Below, piece after piece: positions 16,378 to 24,352 of a DNA stretch of 51,247 bases. The position numbers were made by a program, and so were the translations under genes. Numbering within the stretch: position 1 is the first letter of the stretch; the number at the start of each line of letters is the position of its first letter. The notes under the pieces are model-generated. The model saw only the letters and a program-made list of their open reading frames with translations, was not told the DNA's origin and did not search any database. Source of the DNA: Flavobacteriales bacterium UBA5422 (GTDB lineage: Bacteria; Bacteroidota; Bacteroidia; Flavobacteriales_D; Crocinitomicaceae); NCBI GenBank assembly GCA_002409405.1, contig DHNG01000003.1, forward strand, positions 16,082-67,328, in the 5' to 3' direction.

Positions 16378-17448
16378 TTAGTTGTTCATCACCTTGATTT
16401 TCGCTCCGTCTTTCAGATAAGGACTTCCCGATACAATTAGAAATTTACTGGTTTCCAATCCTGAGTTGATCAATACATTATCCCGTTGAATCGCTCCGAT
16501 TTTCACTTCTGTTTTCCGCGCCACTTGTTGATCATCGGTTACAAACACATATCCTCGTCCCGCATCTCCGTCCAATAACGCTTCATATGGAATCAACCAG
16601 GAATCTGTTGCTTGTCCGTAAATTTTAACTTTTGCAAACATTCCCGAAGCAATGGACAGCTTGCCCAATGAAACTGGTTTTACATGAACACTAAAAGTTC
16701 CTGAATTCGGATCCAATCCTTCAGATTTCCGGGAAACAACAGCTGCAATTTTATCCGGAAACGCATCTGTTGTAATTACTGCGGAATCTCCTTCCTGAAT
16801 TGTTGCCCACTGCCGGTCGGATACACCTATTTTCACAATCCAGTCGCCTTTTCCGGCACCATTGATCTGCACGACAGGAGTTCCGGCACCAACAATCTGA
16901 CCTTCATTTGCCAAACGCAATAAAACATACCCATCAGTTGTTGCACGAATCTCTGAATAACGCAGATTGAATTGAATCGCTTTCAAATCCTGCTGGACAA
17001 CTTCATAAGCTGTTTTTGCATTTTCAAACTGCTCCAATGTCACAACGCTGTCTTTGTATAATTTTTTAGCACGGTTAAAATCTCGCTCCGCTTTTTCCAA
17101 CCCCAGTTTTGCCTGCGCTGCCTTCGCATTTATTTCCGTCATATTTAAAATGGCCAGTAACTGTCCTTTTTTCACCAGATCTCCTTCTTTGACGTATATC
17201 CGTTCAATGATTCCTCCATTTTTAAACGACAGCAGGGTTTCGTCATCTGTTGAGAATAATCCCGTTGTTTCCGTCAGTGACTCTCCTTTTCCTTGCTTTA
17301 ACGACACGATTGAAACAGGAATTGATTCTTCTATATTCAATCCGTTTGTATCCGTTTCATCGTGGCTACATGAAGCTAGTACAGCCAACAAAAGAAGCGG
17401 TAAATAATTAGTAATTGTCTTCATTGTTCGTTTCATAACGCGTTTCAT
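16378..17448 (-). CDS. RND efflux periplasmic adaptor (HlyD/MFP family), lipoprotein
   Basis: 356 residues. The N-terminus contains a lipobox (LLLLAVLASC), so the protein is probably lipid-anchored. A biotinyl-lipoyl half (GGIIERIYVKEGDLVKKGQLL), a coiled-coil hairpin (about 115-165, LGLEKAERDFNRAKKLYKD), the second lipoyl half (ATTDGYVLLRLANEGQIV) and a beta-barrel follow in the usual adaptor order. It bridges the RND pump and TolC. Its ATG overlaps the tolC-type stop by four bases (ATGA), which indicates coupling. Other ATGs at residues 5 and 9 are possible starts. Confidence 0.94.
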   Translation of the reverse strand: MKRVMKRTMKTITNYLPLLLLAVLASCSHDETDTNGLNIEESIPVSIVSLKQGKGESLTETTGLFSTDDETLLSFKNGGIIERIYVKEGDLVKKGQLLAILNMTEINAKAAQAKLGLEKAERDFNRAKKLYKDSVVTLEQFENAKTAYEVVQQDLKAIQFNLRYSEIRATTDGYVLLRLANEGQIVGAGTPVVQINGAGKGDWIVKIGVSDRQWATIQEGDSAVITTDAFPDKIAAVVSRKSEGLDPNSGTFSVHVKPVSLGKLSIASGMFAKVKIYGQATDSWLIPYEALLDGDAGRGYVFVTDDQQVARKTEVKIGAIQRDNVLINSGLETSKFLIVSGSPYLKDGAKIKVMNN

Positions 17449-18815
17449 TTTGATTGTTGATATGTTGATATGGGGTAGGTTGCTGCCTCACGTTCCAATT
17501 TGGCCAACGCGGTCAAAAACTGGTAGTAATAAACAGAAGTGGCCAGTTTTGCAGCCGTCAGTTGTGTGCGAGCATCAACCGTTTCAATGTACGTATTCAC
17601 ACCAGCCGCATAGCCTTTGTCGATCAACCGGAAATAAGTCTCTGCCATTTCCAGTTGCTTTAATGTTGTTTCATAATTCACTTTGCTTGCAAGCACTTCA
17701 TTGTAAGCCGATGTAACCGCTACATCCAGTTGCTGTTCTGCATATGCCTTTTGAAGCTTTGCAATCTCCACTTCATTTTTCGCTTCTTTTACTTTTAGTG
17801 TGTTCCGGTTTCCGTTGAAGATTGGAATGTTCAGCTGCAATCCGACCATGTAATAGCGGGATTGGTCATTAAACTTAAACCCTTCTGCCTGTGATCCGGC
17901 ATCTGCAAATCCATTCAGTTTAGGAACAAATACTTGTTTATTCATCCGAACCACATCTTCCCGCAACGTGACCATGTGCTCCATTGACTCCAATTCTTCT
18001 CTGCCTTGTGCAGAAATAGTGGTTGTTTCAACAAATGGAATAATTTGTTCTGTTCCCGCAGCATCGATGGCCGCGTCTGCTTCCCGGTTCAACAACGCAT
18101 TGAAATACCGTTGAATCGTTTTCAGTTGTAACGTTGCGGCATTCAACTTAGTTGTTGCCTGTGCAATCTCTGTTTCAGAGCGTAACACATAAGCATGCAA
18201 CCCGCTTCCTGCATCAATTAGTTTTTCATTGATTCGTTTTCCTTCTTCTGCAAGTTGAATGGCATTTTGATGAATTTCTACCGCTTTTAATGCACTCAGG
18301 TAGTTGTAATACGTTGTTTTGATTTCTTTCACCAATTCACGTTGGTAAATCTCTACTTCATTTTCTTTGATCAGCCATTGTTTTTCCTGAATTCGCTTAT
18401 TGTGGATGATATCCATATTCAGTATCGGCACCGACAAACGAATACGTGCATCGTAATAATTCTTCGGCAAGAAATTGATCTGTTGATTTTCAATCAATGG
18501 AAATGCATTTTGTCCCATAAACTGATTCAATGTAGAATAGACAGGATTCAACATATCTCCGACCGGAAGCTGAATGTCACGACCACCTTGTGCAGTGGTG
18601 TATCCTGCCTGAAAATCCAGAGACGGAATATACAGATTACGTGCCTGCTTCAATGCATACAGTGCATTTTGAAGCGATAGATTGCGTTGCTGCAACACCA
18701 GGTTACTTTGTAATCCCTCCTGAATGTATCCTTCCAGAACCTCACTTTGTCCAAAAACCGGCAACTGCAGCAACACTGAGATCAGGAAAATTGCTTTTTG
18801 TGTTATTTTACGCAT
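17445..18815 (-). CDS. TolC family outer-membrane efflux protein
   Basis: 456 residues with a signal peptide (MRKITQKAIFLISVLLQLPV, cleaved near FGQ). Two repeats of long alpha-helical hairpins (about 30-230 and 250-450) and the strand GLQLNIPIFNGNRNTLKVKEA are typical of TolC/OprM channels. It is the outer-membrane exit duct of the RND system encoded by the two following genes. The gene starts 11 bases after the tetR stop; a palindrome TTAACAGTGTTA overlaps that junction. Confidence 0.93.
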   Translation of the reverse strand: MRKITQKAIFLISVLLQLPVFGQSEVLEGYIQEGLQSNLVLQQRNLSLQNALYALKQARNLYIPSLDFQAGYTTAQGGRDIQLPVGDMLNPVYSTLNQFMGQNAFPLIENQQINFLPKNYYDARIRLSVPILNMDIIHNKRIQEKQWLIKENEVEIYQRELVKEIKTTYYNYLSALKAVEIHQNAIQLAEEGKRINEKLIDAGSGLHAYVLRSETEIAQATTKLNAATLQLKTIQRYFNALLNREADAAIDAAGTEQIIPFVETTTISAQGREELESMEHMVTLREDVVRMNKQVFVPKLNGFADAGSQAEGFKFNDQSRYYMVGLQLNIPIFNGNRNTLKVKEAKNEVEIAKLQKAYAEQQLDVAVTSAYNEVLASKVNYETTLKQLEMAETYFRLIDKGYAAGVNTYIETVDARTQLTAAKLATSVYYYQFLTALAKLEREAATYPISTYQQSK

Positions 18816-18817
18816 AG

Positions 18818-18830
18818 TTAACAGTGTTAT
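18818..18830. promoter_or_regulatory. Second operator-like palindrome at the tetR-tolC junction
   Basis: TTAACAGTGTTAT differs at one end base from the perfect palindrome at the tetR promoter (19501-19513). It overlaps the tetR stop codon and ends 2 bases before the tolC-type ATG. Confidence 0.45.
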
Positions 18831-19477
18831 TTATGGTTGTTTTTTGTCTGCTCCAGAAAATGAACATATGTCTTGAATGCTGTCTCCAATAGCAACTCTG
18901 TATCTTCCTGAGACAAGCACTCTTCTCCTACTTTTTGCAAATGCGTTGAAATAAACAGCGAGCACAATCCATGAACCGTAGCCCAGGATTGCAAAGCGGT
19001 AGAACTCAAATCACTCCCTTCAAAATACCCTTTCTGCTGACACTCTCCGATTGTATACATCAAAAATTCAAAGACTTGCTTTCCTTCTTCCCAACATTCT
19101 TCTTCCGATTCAGAATCCAGATGATCCATTGGCTCCTTCATCATAAACATCAATTCGTAAAAATCCGGATGTTCCAAAGCAAACCGGATATATGTTCTTC
19201 CAATGGCTTTTAATCGCTCAAAAGGATCTTCTACAGAAATAAGCGAAGAGAACAGTGTTTTTAATAATAAAAACCCTTCCTGGTGCAATGCATAAGCAAT
19301 GTCACTTTTATCTTTATAGTACAAATAAATTGTTGTGGGACTAACACCTATTTCTGCAGCAATTTTGCGGATTGATGCAGATTGATACCCTTCCTCCACA
19401 AACAATTTTTTTGCAGCGTCCAGGATCGTTTTCTTCACATCTTCTTTTCGTTTTGTTTTTTTATCTTCTGACTTCAT
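18827..19477 (-). CDS. TetR family regulator of the efflux operon
   Basis: 216 residues. The N-terminal helix-turn-helix (ILDAAKKLFVEEGYQSASIR, IAAEIGVSPTTIYLYYKDK) is classic TetR; the remaining 150 residues form the ligand-binding, dimerising part (TetR_C-like, FALEHPDFYELMFMMKEP). It heads the tetR-tolC-hlyD-rnd operon, so it most likely represses its own operon and is released by pump substrates. A perfect 6-1-6 palindrome sits in the promoter. ATG at 19475-19477 is chosen because a promoter box ends 5 bases upstream; the mRNA may be leaderless. Confidence 0.93.
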   Translation of the reverse strand: MKSEDKKTKRKEDVKKTILDAAKKLFVEEGYQSASIRKIAAEIGVSPTTIYLYYKDKSDIAYALHQEGFLLLKTLFSSLISVEDPFERLKAIGRTYIRFALEHPDFYELMFMMKEPMDHLDSESEEECWEEGKQVFEFLMYTIGECQQKGYFEGSDLSSTALQSWATVHGLCSLFISTHLQKVGEECLSQEDTELLLETAFKTYVHFLEQTKNNHK

Positions 19478-19482
19478 GAGGC

Positions 19483-19513
19483 CAAAAATAAATCAAAAAA
19501 TTAACACTGTTAA
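19483..19513 (-). promoter_or_regulatory. tetR operon promoter with operator palindrome
   Basis: On the minus strand the -7 box TATTTTTG is at 19483-19490, 5 bases before the tetR ATG. The operator TTAACA-N-TGTTAA is at 19501-19513, in the spacer/-33 zone, where a bound repressor would block RNA polymerase. Confidence 0.6.
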
Positions 19514-19632
19514 TATTTTTAACAAAAAAAGAAAAAAATCTAGCTTTATCGCTTCAAAAAAACAGAAAACAATGCATCAATAACTTCAGATTCTGTAAAA
19601 GAACCATTAATTTAGCCGTAAAATCCTAAGAA

Positions 19633-20256
19633 ATGTCGTTTAAAAAGTTAAAACCGGAAGTTGTTGAAGCGTTAAAAACCATACCGATCGAATCCCTTAC
19701 TACTACTGCCAATACCTTTTTTTCCAACATCAAATCGGGTAAAAACGTATTGATCTCAGCACCTGTTTCTTCCGGGAAAACAACAACGGCACTGGTTTCC
19801 ATTTTCAACAAAGTAAATCAGGAGTACGAAGGTTCTCCACGTGCCATTTTATTGACCGACACAATTGAGAAAGCAGAAACTCTTCACAAAAAAATTGCAC
19901 CTGTCTGCCGGAAACTGGACGTCACTGCCGACTTGATTCACGACAAAGGCAACAGCATCCAGCAACGCAATGATATTTTTGACGGAACAGAAATTATCAT
20001 TGGCAATCCGAAACGGATTTTTGAATTGTACCTGCAAAACGGAATCAATCTCAAATTACTGGATTTATTTATCGTTGATGATTTGGACGAATGCTTGTCC
20101 AACCACAAGCAAGCAGAATTAAAACGACTAATTGAAAGTCTGGAATCGAAAACACAGTTGGTATTACTAACCAACGTATACAGCAAAAAAGTGGAGACAT
20201 TCGTTGAATCGCTTGAGATTCCGCTCACCATCATTGAAACGGACGATTCTCTATAA
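19633..20256 (+). CDS. Single-lobe DEAD/DEAH-type NTPase domain protein
   Basis: 207 residues corresponding to only the first RecA lobe of a superfamily 2 helicase. The Walker A motif APVSSGKT is at 43-50, a Walker B-like DDLDE at 149-153 replaces DEAD, and LLTN (about 175) sits where motif III (SAT) would be. There is no second RecA lobe, so unwinding in the usual way is not expected. The reading frame ends normally, 28 bases before the hemE start, and I see no remnant of a lobe 2 downstream. Role unknown; it may be an RNA-binding ATPase or a regulator. Confidence 0.75.
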   Translation: MSFKKLKPEVVEALKTIPIESLTTTANTFFSNIKSGKNVLISAPVSSGKTTTALVSIFNKVNQEYEGSPRAILLTDTIEKAETLHKKIAPVCRKLDVTADLIHDKGNSIQQRNDIFDGTEIIIGNPKRIFELYLQNGINLKLLDLFIVDDLDECLSNHKQAELKRLIESLESKTQLVLLTNVYSKKVETFVESLEIPLTIIETDDSL

Positions 20257-20284
20257 CGAACAGAATATATATCTTTACATCATA

Positions 20285-21322
20285 ATGATTCAAAACGATT
20301 TACTATTAAGAGCAGCAAAAGGAGAGGCGATTGAGCGCTATCCTGTATGGTTAATGCGTCAGGCCGGAAGAATTTTACCGGAATACCGGGCCGTTAGAAA
20401 CAGTCTTTCCGGCTTTAAAGAACTGGTAGAAACACCTGAACTGGCAGCAGAAGTAACCATTCAACCTGTTGATCTTCTCGGTGTAGATGCAGCCATTATC
20501 TTTTCGGACATCCTTGTTGTTCCTGAAGCAATGGGATGCGAATACCAAATGATTGAGAAAAAAGGTCCCTGGTTTGAAAATACGGTAAAATCAATGGATG
20601 ATATGGTAAAACTTGCCGAGACTGATTTTGACATTGAAGATCGCCTGGGATACGTTACAGAAGCTATTCGCATCACCAATAAAGAATTAAACGGACGTGT
20701 TCCCCTCATCGGGTTCGCAGGAGCTCCATGGACCATTTTCTGCTATATGACAGAAGGCCACGGATCAAAAACATTCTCGGAAGCACGCAAGTTACTATAC
20801 ACCAATCCGACTTTGGCACATGAGTTGTTACAACGTATTACAAAGGTAACTGTTTCCTACCTGAAAGCCCAGGTTGCTGCCGGTGCACACATGATCCAGG
20901 TTTTTGATTCATGGGCAGGAGTTTTGGGACACGCACAGTATCTGGAATTCAGTTTGCCCTATTTGAAACAAATTGTGGATGCAATAACAGATGTGCCTGT
21001 AACCCTTTTCTCAAAAGGAGCGTACACGTCTTTACAGAACATTGCGGACTTAAACTGTAACACGATCGGTTTGGACTGGAATATGGATGTAAAAGAGATC
21101 CGCTCACATGTGGGAGAAAACAGAACATTACAAGGGAATCTGGATCCTTGTGTGCTGTATGCTTCTCATAAAGATGTGGAAAATTTAACAAAAAGTATGT
21201 TGGATACCTTTACAAGTAAAAGACATATTGTAAATTTGGGTCACGGAGTTTATCCGGATGTTGATCCTGAGAAGGTTAAAACATTTATTAAAACTGTAAA
21301 AAACTATGAAATTCAATACTAA
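20285..21322 (+). CDS. hemE: Uroporphyrinogen decarboxylase
   Basis: 345 residues. It decarboxylates uroporphyrinogen III to coproporphyrinogen III in haem synthesis. The family signatures are RYPVWLMRQAGRILPEYR near the N-terminus, the catalytic aspartate in IFSDILV, and GFAGAPWTIFCYM in the middle. The start at 20285 gives the family N-terminus MIQNDLLLRAAKGE; an ATG 81 bases upstream would overlap the NTPase gene and add unlike residues. A TATCTTTA box (one mismatch) lies just before it. An OmpA-family gene begins 4 bases after the stop. Confidence 0.97.
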   Translation: MIQNDLLLRAAKGEAIERYPVWLMRQAGRILPEYRAVRNSLSGFKELVETPELAAEVTIQPVDLLGVDAAIIFSDILVVPEAMGCEYQMIEKKGPWFENTVKSMDDMVKLAETDFDIEDRLGYVTEAIRITNKELNGRVPLIGFAGAPWTIFCYMTEGHGSKTFSEARKLLYTNPTLAHELLQRITKVTVSYLKAQVAAGAHMIQVFDSWAGVLGHAQYLEFSLPYLKQIVDAITDVPVTLFSKGAYTSLQNIADLNCNTIGLDWNMDVKEIRSHVGENRTLQGNLDPCVLYASHKDVENLTKSMLDTFTSKRHIVNLGHGVYPDVDPEKVKTFIKTVKNYEIQY

Positions 21323-21326
21323 TAAC

Positions 21327-22493
21327 ATGAAAAGATCAATCGCAGTGGCACTGATAGGCCTTTCTACTACAGCTGCCATGGGACAACAGGCTGAAAGTCT
21401 TGTTTCCAACGGAAGCTTTGAATCTGTTGACAAACAACCTAAAAAACTAGGAAGTATCGAAAGTGCAATCGGGTGGTACTCACCAACCGGGGCAAGGGCA
21501 GATTTGTTCACCCCGAATAAGAAATTACCTGAAATTGATGCGCCATCCAATATTTATGGGACGGAGGAAGCAAAAGACGGCTCTAATTACGCAGGAATTG
21601 TTACATATTCACACAACAATAAAGTACCTCGTACGTATCTTGCAAACAAGTTGGAAGTTCCGTTAAAAAAAGGTGAAAAATACTGTGTTCAGTTCCATGT
21701 TTCTATGGCTGAAGCTTCTTCGTATGCTTCCAACCAAATTGGTGTTCACTTTTCAAAGAAAGCGTTCGGAACAGAAGCAAAAGAAAGCATCATTGAGAAA
21801 ACACATGTACTGGATGAAAAAAATAAAGTGTTCAATGCTCCATTCGGCTGGGATCGTGTATGTGGTGTTTTTGAAGCTGAAGGTGGTGAAAAATACATTA
21901 CTATCGGTAACTTCACATCCAATGAGAACACAAAGAATGTACGTAACAAGAAAAATTCAAGTTCTAAAGTTGCTGTAATTGCAGCCGCTTATTATTATGT
22001 GGACAACATCTCTGTTACAGTCATTGACGAAAACAATCCATGTGATTGTGCACCAACTGATCCAACGGAAGGGTATTCAAAAACGGTTTATCAAAAAGCG
22101 ATCAACATTTCTGAAGACATGGCTCCGGCTAAAAAAATCGAATCACTTCAGGTGTTCTTCGGGTTCGGAAAAACAGATTTGACAAAAGCAGGAGAAGATG
22201 TATTGAACATCATCGTGAAGCAATTGAAGGACAATCCGAATATGAAGTTACAAATCAACGGGTTCTCGGATGCTGCTGAAGACCAGGCTGCTGAAGACCA
22301 ACAGTTCTTCCAGGGAATGGACAGCAAACGTGTGAATGCTATTTTCACGTATCTGACGGAAAAAGGAATCGGTGAAACGCGCCTGATTGCCGCTCCGCAA
22401 GGAAGTGCAGAACAAAGTTCTGAAATCACAACCAGCGATGAGGATGATATCAAGCAAGCGAAGAACAGACGTGTAGAGTTTAAAGTACGATAA
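21327..22493 (+). CDS. OmpA family protein with N-terminal NPSFE/carbohydrate-binding-like domain
   Basis: 388 residues with a signal peptide ending near AMGQ. Residues about 22-240 form a beta-rich domain beginning LVSNGSFE and ending YYYVDNISVTV; the same domain is found in the T9SS protein at 31828 (GE-Y-V-F-VSMAE, GGE-YI-IG-F). Residues about 270-388 are an OmpA-type peptidoglycan-binding domain (FGFGKTDLTKAGEDVL, GFSD, KNRRVEFKV). It probably sits in the outer membrane or periplasm, joining cell wall to a ligand-binding head. The start at 21327 was preferred over 21306 because it gives a clean signal peptide and does not overlap hemE. A terminator follows. Confidence 0.85.
   Translation: MKRSIAVALIGLSTTAAMGQQAESLVSNGSFESVDKQPKKLGSIESAIGWYSPTGARADLFTPNKKLPEIDAPSNIYGTEEAKDGSNYAGIVTYSHNNKVPRTYLANKLEVPLKKGEKYCVQFHVSMAEASSYASNQIGVHFSKKAFGTEAKESIIEKTHVLDEKNKVFNAPFGWDRVCGVFEAEGGEKYITIGNFTSNENTKNVRNKKNSSSKVAVIAAAYYYVDNISVTVIDENNPCDCAPTDPTEGYSKTVYQKAINISEDMAPAKKIESLQVFFGFGKTDLTKAGEDVLNIIVKQLKDNPNMKLQINGFSDAAEDQAAEDQQFFQGMDSKRVNAIFTYLTEKGIGETRLIAAPQGSAEQSSEITTSDEDDIKQAKNRRVEFKVR
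22272..22301 (+). repeat. 15-bp in-frame tandem duplication in the OmpA domain
   Basis: GCTGCTGAAGACCAG is followed directly by the same 15 bases with one change at the last position. It encodes AAEDQ twice (about residues 316-325), in the loop after the GFSD motif. The near-identity indicates a recent duplication. Confidence 0.85.
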
Positions 22494-22517
22494 GAATATT
22501 CGTGTTGATAGAATGAG

Positions 22518-22549
22518 AAAGCCGCTCCTGATTAGAGAGCGGCTTTTTT
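22518..22549 (+). terminator. Rho-independent terminator after the OmpA-family gene
   Basis: AAAGCCGCTC (22518-22527) and GAGCGGCTTT (22537-22546) pair perfectly around a 9-base loop and run into TTTTTT. It ends the hemE/OmpA transcript, 24 bases after the stop. Confidence 0.9.
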
Positions 22550-22584
22550 ATATCTTCCTGTCAGAACAAGAGTGTAAACAGCAA

Positions 22585-22836
22585 TTAATTGATCTCTTCA
22601 TAATCGACATCCTGGACACCTCCCTTTACCTCTTCCTTTTTCACGATCCGTGTTCTTCCGAATGTTTTTAGCTTTTCTTTCTTTTCCGTTTCAAACTGTC
22701 TGTTCGCCTGATTCATTCTTCGCTCTTCTTCCATGTTTCTTTTAGCAATCAGCAATTGACCAATAAATCTGAGGATAATTAACCCTCCGATGATCATCAA
22801 CACCATCTTAAAAAAACCTGTAATGCTTAAAATCAT
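22585..22836 (-). CDS. DUF4834 family small membrane protein
   Basis: 83 residues from the chosen start: an N-terminal transmembrane helix (ITGFFKMVLMIIGGLIILRF), then a charged helix (AKRNMEEERRMNQANRQFETEKKEK) and the end VKGGVQDVDYEEIN. This is the layout of DUF4834, a Bacteroidota-specific family of unknown function. The inner start (22836) was chosen because it begins just before the membrane helix; one nine residues upstream (22863) is also open. Confidence 0.75.
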   Translation of the reverse strand: MILSITGFFKMVLMIIGGLIILRFIGQLLIAKRNMEEERRMNQANRQFETEKKEKLKTFGRTRIVKKEEVKGGVQDVDYEEIN

Positions 22837-23003
22837 AACGTTCAGCTCTTCTATGAAGCACAAAAATAGATATAAGTTCTGAATTCACGTATTTTTTACC
22901 CCCAAAACCATAGAGAGCGATAAATTATCGTTAAACTCTCCACAAGTCATTCATTTCAAAAAAAATTTTTTATATTTTTATCCGTTATAAACAACCCCAC
23001 ACC

Positions 23004-23582
23004 ATGACAACGGAGGCATTATTCAGCGAGTTAGAGAACGTTATAAAAGAAAACATACACGATCTGGAACAAAATGTCTTGTCGTTGACTCCTGAACAAC
23101 TCAATTGGAAGCCGCGTCAGGATGTCTGGAATGTAAAAGAGGTTATCGCTCACATCTATGAGCATGCAAAGTATTATCATTCTGCATTTTCGAAAAAGAT
23201 CGACACGACTAAATTCCGGGAACCGAAAGATATTTTCCTGTCATCCCCTCTGGGAAAAAGTATGTGGAATTCGATGAAACTGGGAAATGCACGAAATGTA
23301 AAACGAAAAATGAAAGCGGCACGGTTATACAATCCGTTGATCGTTAAATCAATCGTTACAGAACATGTTATTTCTGATTTTCTGGCAAGCCAAAAAGAAT
23401 TATTGAATATATTGGAACGTGCAAAAACCATTAACATCCGAAAAGCAAAAATCCGGCTGGTTGGCAACAACGTTATCAAATTCCGGTTTGGAGATACGCT
23501 GTTACTCGTTGTTTACCACAACCAGCGTCATGTTCAGCAGGTCATCAACTTAATCAAACACCCTAAATTCCCTCGGTCATGA
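23004..23582 (+). CDS. DinB-like four-helix bundle protein
   Basis: 192 residues of the DinB_2/YfiT type. LTPEQLNWKPRQDVWNVKEVIAHIYEH carries the first metal-binding histidines and LLLVVYHNQRHVQQVINLI the last pair, as in thiol-dependent transferases and maleylpyruvate isomerase relatives that bind a divalent metal. The middle is more basic than usual (NARNVKRKMKAARLY). The biochemical role is unknown; family members include bacillithiol and mycothiol transferases. Its stop overlaps the next start by four bases (ATGA), so it is coupled to the NlpC/P60 gene. Confidence 0.85.
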   Translation: MTTEALFSELENVIKENIHDLEQNVLSLTPEQLNWKPRQDVWNVKEVIAHIYEHAKYYHSAFSKKIDTTKFREPKDIFLSSPLGKSMWNSMKLGNARNVKRKMKAARLYNPLIVKSIVTEHVISDFLASQKELLNILERAKTINIRKAKIRLVGNNVIKFRFGDTLLLVVYHNQRHVQQVINLIKHPKFPRS

Positions 23583-24340
23583 GTGCGATATCCGCCTATT
23601 GCAAGGTAGCAATTGCTCCCGTCAGAGAAGACGCAAAGGATACCAGTGAAATGGTTACACAGCTGTTATTCGGTGAAATGGTGGATGTGATAGAAGAACA
23701 GGAAAAATGGTGGAAAATAAGAACCTATCAGGACAATTATGTTGGTTGGGTTGATCCAAAACAATTGCGAAAGCTCTCAAAAAAAGAAGCAGGCAGGTGG
23801 TTGGACGGTTTATCTTATCAACGTCATTTAATTACGGAATTGATTACCCCCTGGGGAAAACAACTCATTTTCAAGGGGTCGTTTGTACCGTTTCAGGTGA
23901 AAGATTCTTTTTCAATCGGTAACGATGCGTATTTTATTACCGTAGAACCGGACAACAAAGTGGGAGGAAATCCTGTAGAAATTGCACTTGAATACCTCAA
24001 TGCTCCCTATTTATGGGGTGGGAAAACTCCTTTTGGAATTGACTGTTCGGGTCTTACCCAGCAGGTATTCCGTTTTTTAGAGATTAACCTGCCGAGGGAT
24101 GCTTCTCAACAAATTGAATATGGGACAGTTATTGATTTTGAAGAGCGACTTCCGGGAGATGTACTGTTTTTCAGCAACGATAAAGGGAAAGTAATTCACG
24201 TAGGAATCGTCAAAGATGACAACGAAATCATTCACGCCAGCGGACAGGTACGAATTGATCAATACGACCAGAAAGGAATTCTACACTACTCCGGCGAATA
24301 CTATACGCACAACTTCTCTGCGATCAGAAGAATGATTTGA
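23579..24340 (+). CDS. SH3 plus NlpC/P60 (C40) cell-wall peptidase
   Basis: 253 residues. An N-terminal bacterial SH3 domain (about 8-65, VAIAPVREDAKDTSEMVTQL, WWKIRTYQDNYVGWV) is followed by a linker domain and an NlpC/P60 domain (about 135-253) with the catalytic cysteine C156 in FGIDCSGLTQ, H207 in IHVGIV and H219 in IIHASG. Such enzymes cut gamma-D-Glu-diamino acid bonds in peptidoglycan stem peptides. No signal peptide is visible, so it may act on imported muropeptides in the cytoplasm (YkfC-like). It is coupled to the DinB gene. Confidence 0.92.
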   Translation: MSAISAYCKVAIAPVREDAKDTSEMVTQLLFGEMVDVIEEQEKWWKIRTYQDNYVGWVDPKQLRKLSKKEAGRWLDGLSYQRHLITELITPWGKQLIFKGSFVPFQVKDSFSIGNDAYFITVEPDNKVGGNPVEIALEYLNAPYLWGGKTPFGIDCSGLTQQVFRFLEINLPRDASQQIEYGTVIDFEERLPGDVLFFSNDKGKVIHVGIVKDDNEIIHASGQVRIDQYDQKGILHYSGEYYTHNFSAIRRMI

Positions 24341-24352
24341 CGCAGTAGCCGA

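Noticed and set aside
20204..20284. Longer N-terminus for HemE from the ATG at 20204
   Set aside because: The 27 extra residues overlap the NTPase gene and do not resemble any HemE N-terminus.
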